NCBI GenBank assembly: GCA_026874595.1
Contig: CM049311.1
Location: 8,655,676 to 8,719,675 of the forward strand
Reading direction: 5' to 3'
Length of the DNA stretch: 64,000 nucleotides
Source of the DNA: Sipunculus nudus
Lineage: Eukaryota; Annelida; Sipuncula; Golfingiida; Sipunculidae
Part shown: positions 50,456 through 63,074 of the stretch, piece by piece
Position numbering within the stretch: the first letter of the stretch is position 1
Layout of the letters: the number at the start of each line of letters is the position of its first letter
Made by a program: the position numbers and the translations under genes
Notes under the pieces: model-generated
The model's database searches: none
What the model saw: the letters and a program-made list of their open reading frames with translations, nothing else
What the model was told of the DNA's origin: nothing

Positions 50456-53400
50456 TTTTAGCTCAGCTGACTATAAGTCATCTGAGTTATAGTCATGGTC
50501 CATTGTCCGTCGTCCGTCCGTCTGGATGTCCGTCCGTAAGACTGGCACGTTTCGACACCGTTGGACCTACGAATCTGAATTTCGTCATACAGTTAGATGT
50601 CCCCATAATCTCCTACCATGCCAAAAATTGGGTCAATAGGACTTCGTTCCTTTGAGATATTAAGGAAAAACCTCAATTTTTTATTAGAAATCTATTTTCA
50701 CACTTCAGGACTGCCTAATATCAGAACCACTCATCTGGTTTTCTTCATATTTACCATAAATATTCCTCTATATAGTTCCTATGTACATGCCAGATATTAA
50801 GTCAGTATTATATAATTTAAAAAAGTTATTGGCCCAAACATAATGCACTTTGTAAAAAAATCAGGAAGATATTTTGTCACTAAAGACCCAAAGTGTTAAA
50901 GGTAGGGACTTTTTTCCTGTAATACAACTTTAATTAATCAAAATTTAATTGTATACCAAAAATTAGATCAAAATCTGTTAAATTTTTTTAAATATTGGCA
51001 AAAATATAAAATTGGTACCTTAAATTTTGCCCAACTTTGGCCATGGCACGTTTTTTTCCTGTAAGTACTGTGGATTTAATTTTCACACCATGTATACATA
51101 AGGATTTAATCTGTTAAAATCTGAAATTTGAAAATAAAAGCTGCAAAATTAGGCTAGTTATTGAATTTTTTTGGAGGCTCTTGTTGTAATTCTTTACATT
51201 GTCAAGCAGTCCACTTTGATGACTGTAGGTCATTCAGTGCACATCTCTATGCTCCCCAGGCTGTTGACATAATTTTAGATGTCCCCAAAATCTACCATAC
51301 CAAAAATTGGGTCATTAGGACTTTGTTCCTTCGAGATATTAAGGAAAAAAACTCTGTTTTCCATAAAAAAAAGCCATTGTTACACTTCAAGGCTGCCTAA
51401 TATCAAAACCACTGATCTGTTTTTGATCCTATTTAGTATTCACATTCTTTTATACATTTTCTATGAACATACCAAAAATTAGGTCAGTATTGAGTATTAT
51501 TTTGAAGTTATGGGCCAAAACATAATGCAATTTTTTAAAAAATCAGGAAATATATTTACTCACCTAACATGAGAATTGCTGAACCTAGAGACCTTTTTTC
51601 AGGAATATAACTTTATTTAATCAAAATTCAATTGTTTACCCAAAATTAGATCTGAATTTTTCAAATTTTTCAAGTTATTAGCATAATTAAAAAACAATAC
51701 CTTAAATTTTGTCCAACTTTGGCACTGTTGATTTAATTTTCCCAGCATATATGCATAAGGATTTAATCTTTTAAAATCTGAACTTTCAAAAGAAATTGAT
51801 TGGAATGAATAGCTTTTATTCATGTTTTCACACACCATGTCAAGTGTTGTTCACATCTAGCCCACCTAGTAGTACAGCCTTCACTTGCATTATGTAACCC
51901 ACCCCAGGCAGCTTACCTTGGCCCAGCTTGGCCACTACTAGCAGGCTTCCCCTCGCCCTGCACTCATCCCCCCCCCCCCAGCTGGTGCATAAACTAAATG
52001 AATGTTATAATTTTTCTGTATTTTATTTTATTCTTGGACATGCTACATTTTAGATTTTGTATTGACCCACCAGGGTTACAATGATTAAAGTGTACATTTA
52101 ATTGTGTCCACAAAGTGGTGTATTGCTGTGAAATCTCGATGTTCATGAGATAAGTAATTCCTTACTTCAGAAGAGTAAAAACTTCACCAGGTGTGAAATT
52201 GACTATTAATTCCAGTAATTAATTTAAACTGGGATAGTAATTAGCACAATGATATTGTTTGTCCCTCATTCAACCAACAGTGTGTATACTTTATTTGAAA
52301 AGATGTTTTATTTTGTCAAATTTACTTTTATTTTATTTTGGTGAATAAAATTAAGCATGTCCTGAAAACTCCAATATACAAAACTTTTTAATAGTGATTC
52401 AAGGAATATTCTTGTAGATGCCATGTTGTGGCATTATTTTCTTTTAAAATCAGTTAAAACATTTATGATTTAAAAATAATAAAATATATGTGTATGCATA
52501 ATATGACCCAATGTTTTTTACTCTGTATATATAATGATTGCAACTTTTGCAACAATTCTAAAATTTTAACTTATATTTTCAGGTTTTTTAATTAAAAATT
52601 TATAAACCTGTAAATAAAAAAAATGATACAGATAAAAACTTCTTAATGGAAAAAGTGGATCTGCTTAAAAAAATAGGATTATATATAAACTTAAATGCAT
52701 TATTCTCTTGAAAGTGAAATAAAGGTATTAGTCCATTCTGTCCACTTGCCTGTCCATCTGTAAATTTTCGTATGCAACACAGTATCTCAAAACTTTTACT
52801 GTTTTTCTTCATGACAGTCTTGTCAGAGTATTAGTTTGCAAACATATATTTAGAACTTTACTATAACCAAGTAGGAGGGCCCCTTTCCTCTTAGCTTTTC
52901 ATATTCTTATATAAATGAAAAACATTACAATAGAATATTTCTACATCCACCTTCGTGCTGCCCTCACTTTTCCCTTCTCCGAACCCCATCCCAAAGTCAG
53001 CCTCAGTAAGCAAGAACAAGATGAATCAGATATATTCATACTTTAATATTTTGTATAACTATTCGTCCATAGGTACCTATGTACATGCCAGAAATTATGT
53101 CAATATTGTGTAATATGTAGACATGGTGGGCATCACAATAATGTACCTTGTCAAGACTAAAGAGATATTGTGTCATACAGTCACATATTCATAAATCACT
53201 TCATCAGCATAGTTAATCATAACATCATATCTGTCAAATTGAACGCTTGCAGACTACCATACACTTTAGATCCTTCAACAAATAGCCTTATCATCATTCT
53301 ACTACTGCTTATTACTGCTGTCATTGCATTCATATTTGCTCAAATATATCACAATTTTCAACCCCTCCTAAATAAATAAAAAATAAACCACTTTATTTGA

Positions 53401-53586
53401 CTCTATTAATCCATCAGTCAGGTAATTTCATTTATCATTTACTCACATATTGCATTACATTCCTTTATAATAGCCAACATGTACATGATATTCATAAGCT
53501 TTATCGACTCGATATAGTATCACAGTGGAGAAACATTTATAGTCCAATCACGATCAGCTAAGTGCCGTGACCCATGGGTCCCTTGT
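50456..53586 (+). mobile_element. Element C, relative of element B
   Basis: Starts with the hairpin at 50459-50489 (AGCTCAGCTGACT / AGTCATCTGAGTT), then a CCGTC run. Two core units follow (from about 50560 and 51270) matching those of element B: GATGTCCCCA...CTACCAT, 'CACTTCAGGACTGCC', 'GGCCCAAACATAATGCA'. A fragment of a third unit is near 53070 (TATGTACATGCCAGAAATTA). It ends with AGCTAAGTGCCGTGACCC... and the palindrome GACCCATGGGTC (53569-53580) plus CCTTGTT. The middle (51840-53040) includes a C run (about 51969-51979) and AT-rich DNA that may be later insertion. The full span is an inference from the shared ends. Confidence 0.65.
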
Positions 53587-55315
53587 TTTTTTAAAGAAAT
53601 TCTAAACCTTAGTAAAATAAATGAATTGGCCCCATGGAGTGTTTGAATAAAAACTGAATGATGTGACACAGTGGTTCATTTAGTCTGTTAGCTGATTAAG
53701 AAGAGGTTTCAGTGTTGTTGTATAGAGTTTTAAATACTCTTTTCATCATCCGGTAGCCTGGCGAAAATCCCACTGAAAGCCATTAAATAAAATGGTTTTC
53801 CCTTGAAAGCCCCATGTGATTTTAAAGAAGAACTGCCAGTTAACCAGTTTAACCTTTTTACACAACTCCGTTTTTAAGGCTGTATATTTGCAAAACTTCC
53901 AAGGAAAACTATCAAGTACCACACAACAGGACAGCAGAGACAAAATCTCTTGGTTTATGGTTTTAGAAATGAATAACTTTTATACCAGCTAAACTCTGTA
54001 CATTTGACTTTTATTCATTAGATATTGTATCCGGTATCATTAATGCATCACCGTTGTCATATGACACATTTCAATTTTTCTACCCTAGATGATAAGACCT
54101 TTTCTTTGGAAGACATATTTTAATACACACAGGCAACCATTATTCACATGCTTTAATATGGATGTTTATAAAGATCATTTCACAAGTATATTCGGAGTGT
54201 TCACATCAATGTCATCAGTTAACCAAATTCCAGAAAAGAAATTTTAATTATTTAACATGCACTCTGTAGTTTAATGGCAAAAGAAGATTTATCTTTTTTT
54301 TAACTCAATAAATTGCCAGGTAATGGACACTTCACCTTAGGGAAACAGCTATTTAAAGTCTTCTACATCACTGTAAAAGTGATCTTTTCTGAGTTTTAAA
54401 ATCAAGGTTAATGTACTGACAGTAGTAAGTGCTTTCTCATCTAAACATCTGCACCATAAATGGAATTCCCTTGTTCTTATCAGTGTGGTTTAGGAAGTTT
54501 ACTCTCTGATTCAGACTGTCATACTAACTTTTGCTTAGTGTTTCTCTTTCCAGGCTTCATTGTATAGAATGCCCTAATTAAAAACAAATATAACCCGAAT
54601 AGTCCATGAACATCAGCAGAAAATGAACTAAATAAATGTGTGGACCTTGATATGAATAAACATCGCAAGAAGAATCAGGATTATCACAAAGGAATTAATC
54701 TTCTGCAGTTGATACAAATTTGTGCTTCAGTTTACTCGGTTGAGAATTGAATGTAATTTGCATGTATGGTTAAGAAACAGAAAGTACTAACTTAAATTTA
54801 CCTGAAATAAGTTGAATAACAAACTCTCCTCCGGTTTCCAGAACGGGCTGAGCTCATGAGCAGTCACATCAACATTTGTTATGCTAACCCATATCCTGGC
54901 TTGTTTTACTGGTTTCCATAGAACCCTAAGGACGCTAAATAGGCTATTATTGACAGCCACAGAAACTGAGTGAAAGATCTCAGTGGCTTAAACCGGATGG
55001 AAGCCATCTCTGTACCAACAAATCAATTTATGCTCTGATAATAAGCAATTTGACAGATATTTCAAGAAAACACCCGGTTGTGTTGTCACCATTTGTCAGT
55101 TTTCGCTATTGTAGCTAGTATATAATTTATGAAATACTCCCCTAACAATTATTTTTGTTTAAGAGCTTTTTCTCCAAATAAACTCATTCAGATTTCCTAA
55201 TAACGTAAAAGCAGTGGTAAAAATGTACATTGCTCCTCATGCTTCTATATTTTATTTTCTTAATTCTGACTGTTCAGAAATTTTAAAATATTACATTTCA
55301 ATTAGTATTTATGTT
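53587..55315. other. Unassigned AT-rich sequence
   Basis: No gene or structured repeat recognised. Confidence 0.4.
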
Positions 55316-56310
55316 TTTAGCGAACCTGTGAGCTTATGCAATGGTGCGGCGTCATATGTAGTGCATCGTGCGTTGTCTGTACGTTAACCATAGCTATCTC
55401 AAAAACGGCAGGAGCTAGCATCAACAATTTTTTTGCAAATAATCAATCATCCAAAAAACTATATTGGATTTTGTTTATTTTTTTCTAACTGCATTTTCTT
55501 AGATTTTATAGGGAAAAAGCTAAAAAAGCTTTAAAAATCTTCATCTCCAAAAGTGTCAAGCCAAATTGTCCAATATTTCACAGAAATAATTCCTGGAACA
55601 ATCTTTCTCAAATTTGTTTGAATGGTTCAAGTTCGGGGATTGTTAGCCGAGTTACAGGAGGTTGAACTTTGTTAACTGTGCAAAAAAGCATATTAAAATT
55701 TAAATCTCAGAAACGGCTGGATCGAGCTATCATCACCAAATTTTATGCCAATGTTGGTCACATAGGTCAAATCTGAAATTGAGGTATTGGTGGCGCCATC
55801 TGCATCGGCCTTTTTTGTACGGGGTTATTAGTGCCTGTATCACTCTGAGGGCTACAAAAAACTTCTTCTCTGAAACCACCTACATTTATGTATACGCTGC
55901 AGACATTCAGGATCTATATATGAGGACTGGTTTGACATATCCTCCTGAAATTTTGCATGTGTATAGATCTCACATGTCTCTTAATCATACACAAAATTGG
56001 TGGTGCCACCTGCCACCATTTTTGCACAGGGTCCGTCTGTTTGTCTGCCGTGGGCTAAAATCACTCGTATCTCAGTAGTGGTTTGACTTGTCTGCCTAAA
56101 ATTTTGCATGTTTATACATCTTGGACAGCTTTATGGATTTTGTGGTAGGTGGCGCAACCTACATATACATTTTGGCTGTAGACATCCAGGCTATTATGCA
56201 ACACACCTCACTGTATTTGCCCTTGCCACTCAATCCATGCCGCACTTCACCTTTCCCACTCTGATTTTGGTGGATATACATAGTTGTTTGTTGACTACCC
56301 ATATTCTAGT
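55316..56310 (+). repeat. Dispersed tandem-unit repeat, copy F
   Basis: Opens GCGAACCTGTGAGCTTATGC, then GCGGCGTC and a TCTGTACGTTAACCATAGCT stretch. The body has repeated CTCA-(A/G)AAACGGC-like starts and 'GTTTGAC(A/T)T...CCTGAAATTTTGCATG' units, with GGTGGCGCCATCTG (55790), GGTGGTGCCACCTG (55998) and GGTGGCGCAACCTA (56150). The right half matches the copy at 3330-3790. No protein is encoded. Confidence 0.7.
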
Positions 56311-56842
56311 TTTTGTGTTCTGTAAACCCATGCCATAATTACAGCAGTGATGTTTGTTTAATTGTTTCTTGTTCTAAGTGTTTAGTACTTGCATTGTTCA
56401 TATACATGTTACACATGTTCTTGAAAAGTAATGGTCCAGCTTTGAAGCATTATACCTGGTGTAATCTCACTGCACAGGTTCGCATTAGGCCTGTAGGCCT
56501 TGTTTTTTTATCAAATGATATTAAAATTAAAAGACTTGTCCATTTCCTTGCTATTAAAACCATTATGTGTCTCAACTAATCTTGCTTTTAATCCAAAATT
56601 GTTACTAACTTGAAAATAATGTCTGTCAAAAGGTCTTCACATAAAACTGGAAGTGTACAAGGACTTCTTTGATAAACTGAAGAAGCTGAATTGATGTCAG
56701 AACATAATTGTTGTGGAATTTTTTTGCAATTGTAAAATAGAGGATAGATGTTAGGACCATTTGCAGCTTGTCTTTTTTATATATCAGTTTTAAGTAGCAG
56801 TGGTTGTTACTTGTTATCTTAATTATTAAACAGAGCAGTGTT
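56311..56842. other. Unassigned AT-rich sequence
   Basis: Lies between repeat F and MITE copy 2. Nothing recognised. Confidence 0.4.
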
Positions 56843-57188
56843 AGGCCAAAATAAAAAAAAAAGATATGGTTCTCAGGCACTTTTTTTCAGAAATCAATGC
56901 GGGCGGCCATTTTTTTTGTTTTTTTTTTATTTTTTGTATGTTTCCATGAAAATGTCAAATGATATGGGAAAAGCATGATAATAACAAATTTATTTTGCTA
57001 AACAAGAAAAAGCACTACATAACAAAGGAAATTAATTGTATGATTTTATCTTCTTAAAAGAAATGTCTGAGCGGCTGCAGCTGAAAATTGGTAAGTTTCT
57101 TTTGAAAATCTTATAGAAATTTTTGATGCAGGGTTTAAAATTGATGCAGGCGGTGCCTGAGAACCATATCTTTTATTTTGTTTGGCCT
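56843..57188 (-). mobile_element. MITE with terminal inverted repeats, copy 2
   Basis: A 346 bp copy of the element at 11141-11480, in opposite orientation. It starts AGGCCAAAATAAAA and ends GTTTGGCCT, with inner GATATGGTTCTCAGGCAC and GTGCCTGAGAACCATATC. The interior aligns with the complement of copy 1, for example AAATCAATGCGGGCGG here against CCGCCCGCATTGATTT-like sequence there. GTT flanks both sides and could be a 3 bp target duplication, but copy 1 does not show one. Confidence 0.85.
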
Positions 57189-58867
57189 GTTTTAGGAAAA
57201 CTTTAAAGGTCACTTTAATGGCCATATCTTCTGTAACTACCAGGTAGGTTAATGTTGGAAGAGTGGTTCACTCTGCTGTATTGTGTAAGAGTTCCATATT
57301 AAGCACATTAATTTTGTTTAGCTTTTAGTAACCATTGTATTATCTCTTACCAGAAATTATTTAAAGTGAAAGTGTGTGTGTTATGCTAATGGAAACTAAA
57401 TATCAATTCACCTCCAAAGGGCTTGGCAGTAATTTTCTCCCTGTCTTGAGTTACTGGGTGGCAAGTACTTAAAGTTAATTGACAATTAGTGGTTTGCTGC
57501 ATATTAGCTTGATTGGCCCATCCCACATCTCTGTGAGTAAAGATGAAAATCAGAGTGAAAATCAGGTTTATCCACCTGTGAATAAAAAGCAGAAATTTTA
57601 TTTATTGTTTGAATCAAGTGAAGCAAAAATATAATTAAAAGTGGGATTAGAGGATTGTGCTTGGTTCAGGGTATAAATGGTAAGCTTTATCCATGGAAGA
57701 CGTTATTGTTGGATGCCTTCACTTTCATCAGGATTTTGGGGTCAAATTGCATGGCTGTTGACAACGCTTTCTCGTGCATAATATCTCTGACCTGACTAGA
57801 AATGTATGTGAATGAGGCGGTAAAAGTGCATTTAGATGACTAAACTGCCTGAAAGGGGGAAATTTTTGTTGTGTATTTATCCCTGGTTTTATTCAGCAGT
57901 GATTGGGTCATGAGTGGAGCTGACATTGAGGTATTTTATTGTTAACATTTGCATGCTCTTACGAGGTATTTTGATCTTGTCCTAGAGATGTTCTAGAGGC
58001 CATGCAATATGTTCTTGTCATGACAGTCTGTCAGGTCATCACTACAAGTTTATCAGCTGTGATCTAACCATGTCACGTTTTTTGCGTGATAGTTTCATCC
58101 AGCAAAAAGATGCTTTAGCCATCGTTAATGGTTTCTCAAATATAAATTGGTCATTTTGTTTTCACCTCACAAATTTCTGCAAAAGAACAAATTGCTCTTC
58201 TACCCATGTGGGTACACAGGAGATTTGACTAACGGCCTGGTTTATAGTACCATAAAAACACTACAAAATGCCGAATGATGTTGAGTGCTGCTTTATGGAG
58301 GTTAACATAACCTGTGGTACATATGGTCACGTACAGGTCATGAGAACTTTGTCAATCTAACATTGCTTTATCACTGTATATATATTGTACTTACACTTTT
58401 AATTTCCTTTAAAAGGCTAGGGGAAGACATAAAGTAGCCCCGAGCGCCACCTTTGCTGGTATGTGTATTCATTAGCCATGGCGGAGCAGCAAACTATATG
58501 CCATTACATAGAGTATATTACTCCAAGTTAAAGCATTTTTACAATCCCCTTTGACTTACGCCTGCAATAAAGTATCAGATTATAGGCAAGGGGAATTTTT
58601 TGCCCATTTTTATCTCCACTGTCACAATATACATGGGAAACCTGGAAAAATTTTGAAAATATGCGGGTTCGTTCATTTATTCAATGTTCAGAGCTTGGTT
58701 TCATTTTACATGGAGTATAATTTTGTAGAAGTTCCTTTAACAGCAAATTTTTTAGATAAGATTTCTTGCCAAATTTATCAATTTCATTAGAAGTAAATTT
58801 TCAAGATAAAATTTCACAGTAGTTTAACAGGTTGCATCTGTTTTCTGTGCTCATGCATATTTAAAGA
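57189..58867. other. Unassigned sequence, no gene recognised
   Basis: No recognisable protein, RNA gene or repeat. A short plus-strand frame at 58551-58790 has no domain and runs toward element E. Confidence 0.4.
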
Positions 58868-60482
58868 TTAATTGTGTCGCCAGACATAGTCTGGAGATAC
58901 TATGGTTTAGGCACGGACGCGCCGCCGCAGAGATTTCTTTTGGACACAATAACTCAAAAAATATTTCAGGGATCTTTACCAAACTTGGTATATGAATAGA
59001 TATGGATGAGAGGACAAAACCTATTTAAAATGAGGTCATGACCTCAACTAGGAGAGTGACCTTGACCTTGAATATGTTCAATTTTGGGGAAAATCACACA
59101 AATTCTTAAATATCTCAAGAAAACTTGCATGGATTGATCCCAAAATCAAGTTGATTCGAAGATCATGGATAGGGTTGTCATGTTCCAGAAACTGGTGGCG
59201 CCACCTATTATTCTTTACTTGTTTTCATGCCGTTTAATATCCCCAAAATTGCTACTTGACAGTACTGTGAGCATTATAAGTCAAAAACTAATGGACAGAT
59301 TTCTTTCATATTATGCAAATACATAGATATGGGTTATGGGATGATGTTTATTTAAATTGGGGTCATGACCTTTCCTATGAGAGTGGCCTTGACCTTGAAT
59401 ATTGCCATATATGGTGAAAATCACACAAAATCATTAATTTCTCAATAAGGGATGCATGCATTGGTCCAAAAATCAACTTGACCAAAGATCTTGGATAGTA
59501 ATGTCATGTACCGGAAACAGGTGGCGCCACCTGTTATTCTTTTACTTGTTTTCGTGCCGTTTAATACCTCATCATTGCCACTTAACAGTACATTTATAAC
59601 CTGTGAGCATTATAAGTCAAAAACTAATGGACAGATTTCTTTCATATTATGCATATACATAGACATGGGTTATGGGATGATGAATATATAAATTGGGTCA
59701 TGACCTTTCCTATTAGAGTGGCCTTGACCTTGAATATTGCCATATATGGTGAAAATTACACAAAATCATTAATATCTCAATAAGGGATGCATGCATTGGT
59801 CCAAAAATCAACATGTTCGAAGATCTTGGAAAGTATTGTCATGTACCGGAAACAGGTGGCGCCACCTGTTATTCTTTTACTTGTTTTGTGCCGTTTAATA
59901 CCCCATCATTGCCATTTATCAGTACTGTGAGCATTATAAGTCAAAAACTAATGGACAAATTTCTTTCATATTATGCATAAACATGGATATGGGTTATAGG
60001 ATAATGTTTATTTGAATAGGGGTCATGACCTTTCCAATGAGTGGCCTTGACCTTGAATATTGCCATATATGGTGAAAATCACACAAAATCATTAATTTCT
60101 CAATAAGGGATGCATTGATTGGTCCAAAAATCAACTTGAACGAATCTTGGATAGTGTTGTCATGTACGGGAAACAGGTGGTGCCACCTGTTATTCTTTTA
60201 CTTGTTTTCGTGCCGTTTAATACCCCATCATTGCCACTTAACAGTATTGTGAGCATTATAAGTCAAAAACTAATGGACAGATTTCTTGCATATACATAGA
60301 CAAGGGTTAGGGGATGATGTATATTGAAATTTGGATCATGACCTTTTCTATGAGAATGACATTTTCTATGAGTGTGGTGTGATATTAATTGTTGCTGAAG
60401 ATGGGGGGCCTGTTCTTTAAGGGGGGGGGGGGATTAATTGTCTGGGGATACTTTAGCACCTGCGGTGCCAAGAAATATCTAG
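58868..60482 (+). mobile_element. Element E, Helitron-like with tandem core
   Basis: The 5' end carries hairpin CCAGACATAGTCTGG (58880-58894). Four core units follow, marked by GGTGGCGCCACCT or GGTGGTGCCACCT at 59194, 59520, 59855 and 60176 (spacing 326, 335, 321). Each unit holds GTGGCCTTGACCTTGAATAT and GAGCATTATAAGTCAAAAAC. The 3' end has a G run (about 60419-60432), then GTCTGGGGATACTTT, hairpin GCACCTGCGGTGC (60456-60468), 10 nt, and CTAG (60479-60482) before a T run. GATTAATTGT occurs at both ends. No protein is encoded. Confidence 0.75.
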
Positions 60483-60500
60483 TTTTTCCTTGGAAGACTT

Positions 60501-61110
60501 TGAAATTTTTCCATATATAAGTGTGTGAAATTGAAATTTTTCCATATATAAGTGTGTGAAATTGAAATTTTTCCAAATATGTGTGTGAAATTGAAATTTT
60601 TCCATATATAAGTGTGTGAAATTGAAATTTTTCCATTTACAAGTGTGTCAAATTGATATTTTTCAATGTATAAGTGTGTCAAATTGAAATTTTTCCTTGT
60701 ATAAGTGTGTGAAATTGATATTTTTCTTGTATATGTGTGTGAAATTGATATTTTTCTTGTATACTTGTGTGAAATTGATATTTTCTTGTATAAGTGTGTG
60801 AAATTAATATTTTTCTTGTATAAGTGTGTCAAATTGAAATTTTTCCATATATAAGTGTGTGAAATTGAAATTTTTCGATTTACAAGTGTGTCAAATTAAT
60901 ATTTTTCAATGTATAAGTGTGTCAAATTGAAATTTTTTCCTTTTATAAGTGTGAAATTGATATTTTTCTTGCATATGTGTTTGAAATTGATATTTTTCTT
61001 GTATAAGTGTGTGAAATTGATATTTTTCTTGTATAAGTGTGTGAAATTGGTATTTTTCTGGTATAAGTGTGTGAAATTGATATTTTTCTATGTATAAGTG
61101 TGTGAAGCTT
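60501..61110. repeat. 31 bp minisatellite, about 20 units
   Basis: Head-to-tail units of 31 bp (some 29-30) with core AAATTTTTCCATATATAAGT followed by GTGTGTGAAATTG. Two sub-variants alternate: TTCCATATATAAG and TTTCTTGTATAAG. The array starts 18 bp after element E's CTAG end. On the minus strand the units lack stops in more than one phase, producing Ile-Ser-His-Thr-Tyr-type pseudo-proteins (60479-60832, 60906-61127). Confidence 0.93.
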
Positions 61111-62393
61111 CCCATTTTATGCTGCAATCATTACTAATTTAAGGTAAGATGATTTGTTAATTGATCTGTTATGATTAAATAGTTTGTTAACACTCTGGTT
61201 GATTTTGTCATTAAGAGAACTGTATTGACTCTTTTTAACAGGGCTTCAATTTTTGCCATTATATTTATAATATATAGTATTACATACAACATCAAGGTCG
61301 TCAGGAAGTTCATACAAAATACATGAAGGGTGTCGAGAAACTTGTACATATATATATATATATAGTACTAATTCAGAGGTGTTAGAAAGCTTAATGCATT
61401 GTAAGGATCTCTACTCTTTTAAAATCAGTATTAGGACTTACACAAAGCTTCAATTAAATGGTGATAGTGCACAGATTGATTGTAATCTATATGGGTGGGA
61501 CGCTGATATCTAACACCAGGGAAGGGGCTATTTACATTCCCTTAATACACTACATCACATGACAGAAATACTTGACAGGACATAATTGAGTTATTTAAGT
61601 GCAGAGCTGGAAGAAGCTGAAGATCTTTGGGTTGAAACTACTATGATTCACAGGCCAAACCAATTAAATGATGAAATCTCACTTGTAATTCAGTGATCCT
61701 CTACAGTGCTGTGGGGGGTAGATTATTGACTGCAGAAGTTTGCATTATCATGCTGCCTCCTGGAGAGTGAAAAATAAACTACAGTTTAACGTCATTGTTT
61801 TCCCCCATGAATTTTAGAACCTTAAATCCTTTTTCAGATTATCTTCAAGGGCGATGTTGTTTAGAAAGGCCCAGTTTCAAATTTTTAAGTAGAAATAAGA
61901 TGTTGTTTTCAGGTTATTGCTTTGAACTTATATTCATACATGCAGACAGACAGGCAGACCAGATTCCGATACCATTGTCCTTAAAAGGCAGCATGTAATC
62001 AGTTTTCCATAAAGTGCTATAACACATCATTCTTGAAAGGTTACCATTTATTTCATTAATATTATATTAATAATATAACATCAACCTCAACATGAACCTA
62101 TGATTTAAAATAAATATGACACAAACAAGTGCCATGTCATGCCAATCCAGGTTCAGTAACCAGGAGCATGATAGGTCATAGCAGAGAGCACTTCTTGACC
62201 TCGGTTAATTGGTTGGTCATGTCATCAGCTAAATAATTGGCCTAGACATTAAGCCAAGTGCACACTAACAACAGCTTAATGAGTGGAACCTGACCTGACA
62301 TCAGCAAATAACTAAAGAACTGGTCTGAAAATTAGGATTCATTTTGAGATAACTTCCCTTAGTTCATTCTGAGGAGAGAGGGCTTGGTATCAA
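61111..62393. other. Unassigned AT-rich sequence
   Basis: Includes a short (TA)n at 61347-61364. No gene recognised. Confidence 0.4.
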
Positions 62394-62752
62394 TTAGGGC
62401 TGTATCAGTATACTGATATATCAATAAGATATGCCACATCAATACGGTCACCGACACGCTTTGCATACTGTATCGTCATATTGATGAATCACAATTACTA
62501 CCAACAAATTTATGTAGCTCAATTGTTTGAGCGAAACAAGAATACCCTAGCTTGAAATGACTTAAAATATATATAAATATTATATATATCATAAATATTA
62601 TATATACATTATATATAAATGTTTAATAAATACTGGTCATATTTATTTGTTTACAAAAAAATAAGTGTACCTTCAATACGTATCAGGTATCACTTTTAGT
62701 GTATCACAATACGAAATGTACCTGAATAGGCTAACCAATAAGAAGCCCTAGT
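62394..62752. mobile_element. Possible hAT-type MITE remnant
   Basis: TTAGGGCTGTATCAGTATAC at the left and GAAGCCCTAGTATCGATATC at the right have imperfectly inverted ends (AGGGCT / AGCCCT), with GTATCG/ATACG and TATCACAATACG words inside. Such GTATCG-rich inverted ends are common in hAT-like MITEs. The centre is an AT-rich repeat (62565-62620). Weak call. Confidence 0.3.
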
Positions 62753-63074
62753 ATCGATATCATATATGCAGCTGTCATTACAGGAGTATATGGAGAGACG
62801 GAACATATAAACAGATAAATCAGTTAGATTATAATGAGAATTGAAACTCATAACATGATGATTTCCAATAAAGCAGCCAAAAGTATTCTCCATATTCAAT
62901 AAACCAGGGTGAGCACAGTTATTTTCATACATGTATCAGTATATATATATGTCACACACCATGTAAGGCCATTTTTGTTCTCCTCGCTACAAATCCAAAG
63001 TGTCAACACATTGAAGGTAGTGCTTTGATGTTACTACTGTTACACCACTTTACCAGTAAGAATGTACAGAATAG
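62753..63074. other. Unassigned sequence
   Basis: Nothing recognised beyond a short TATATATATA run near 62941. Confidence 0.4.

Noticed and set aside
60501-61110. CRISPR-like regular repeat
   Set aside because: Units are contiguous with no unique spacers, and the DNA is from an animal.
60385-61127. Minus-strand frames rich in Ile-Ser-His-Thr
   Set aside because: Translations of the 31 bp minisatellite.
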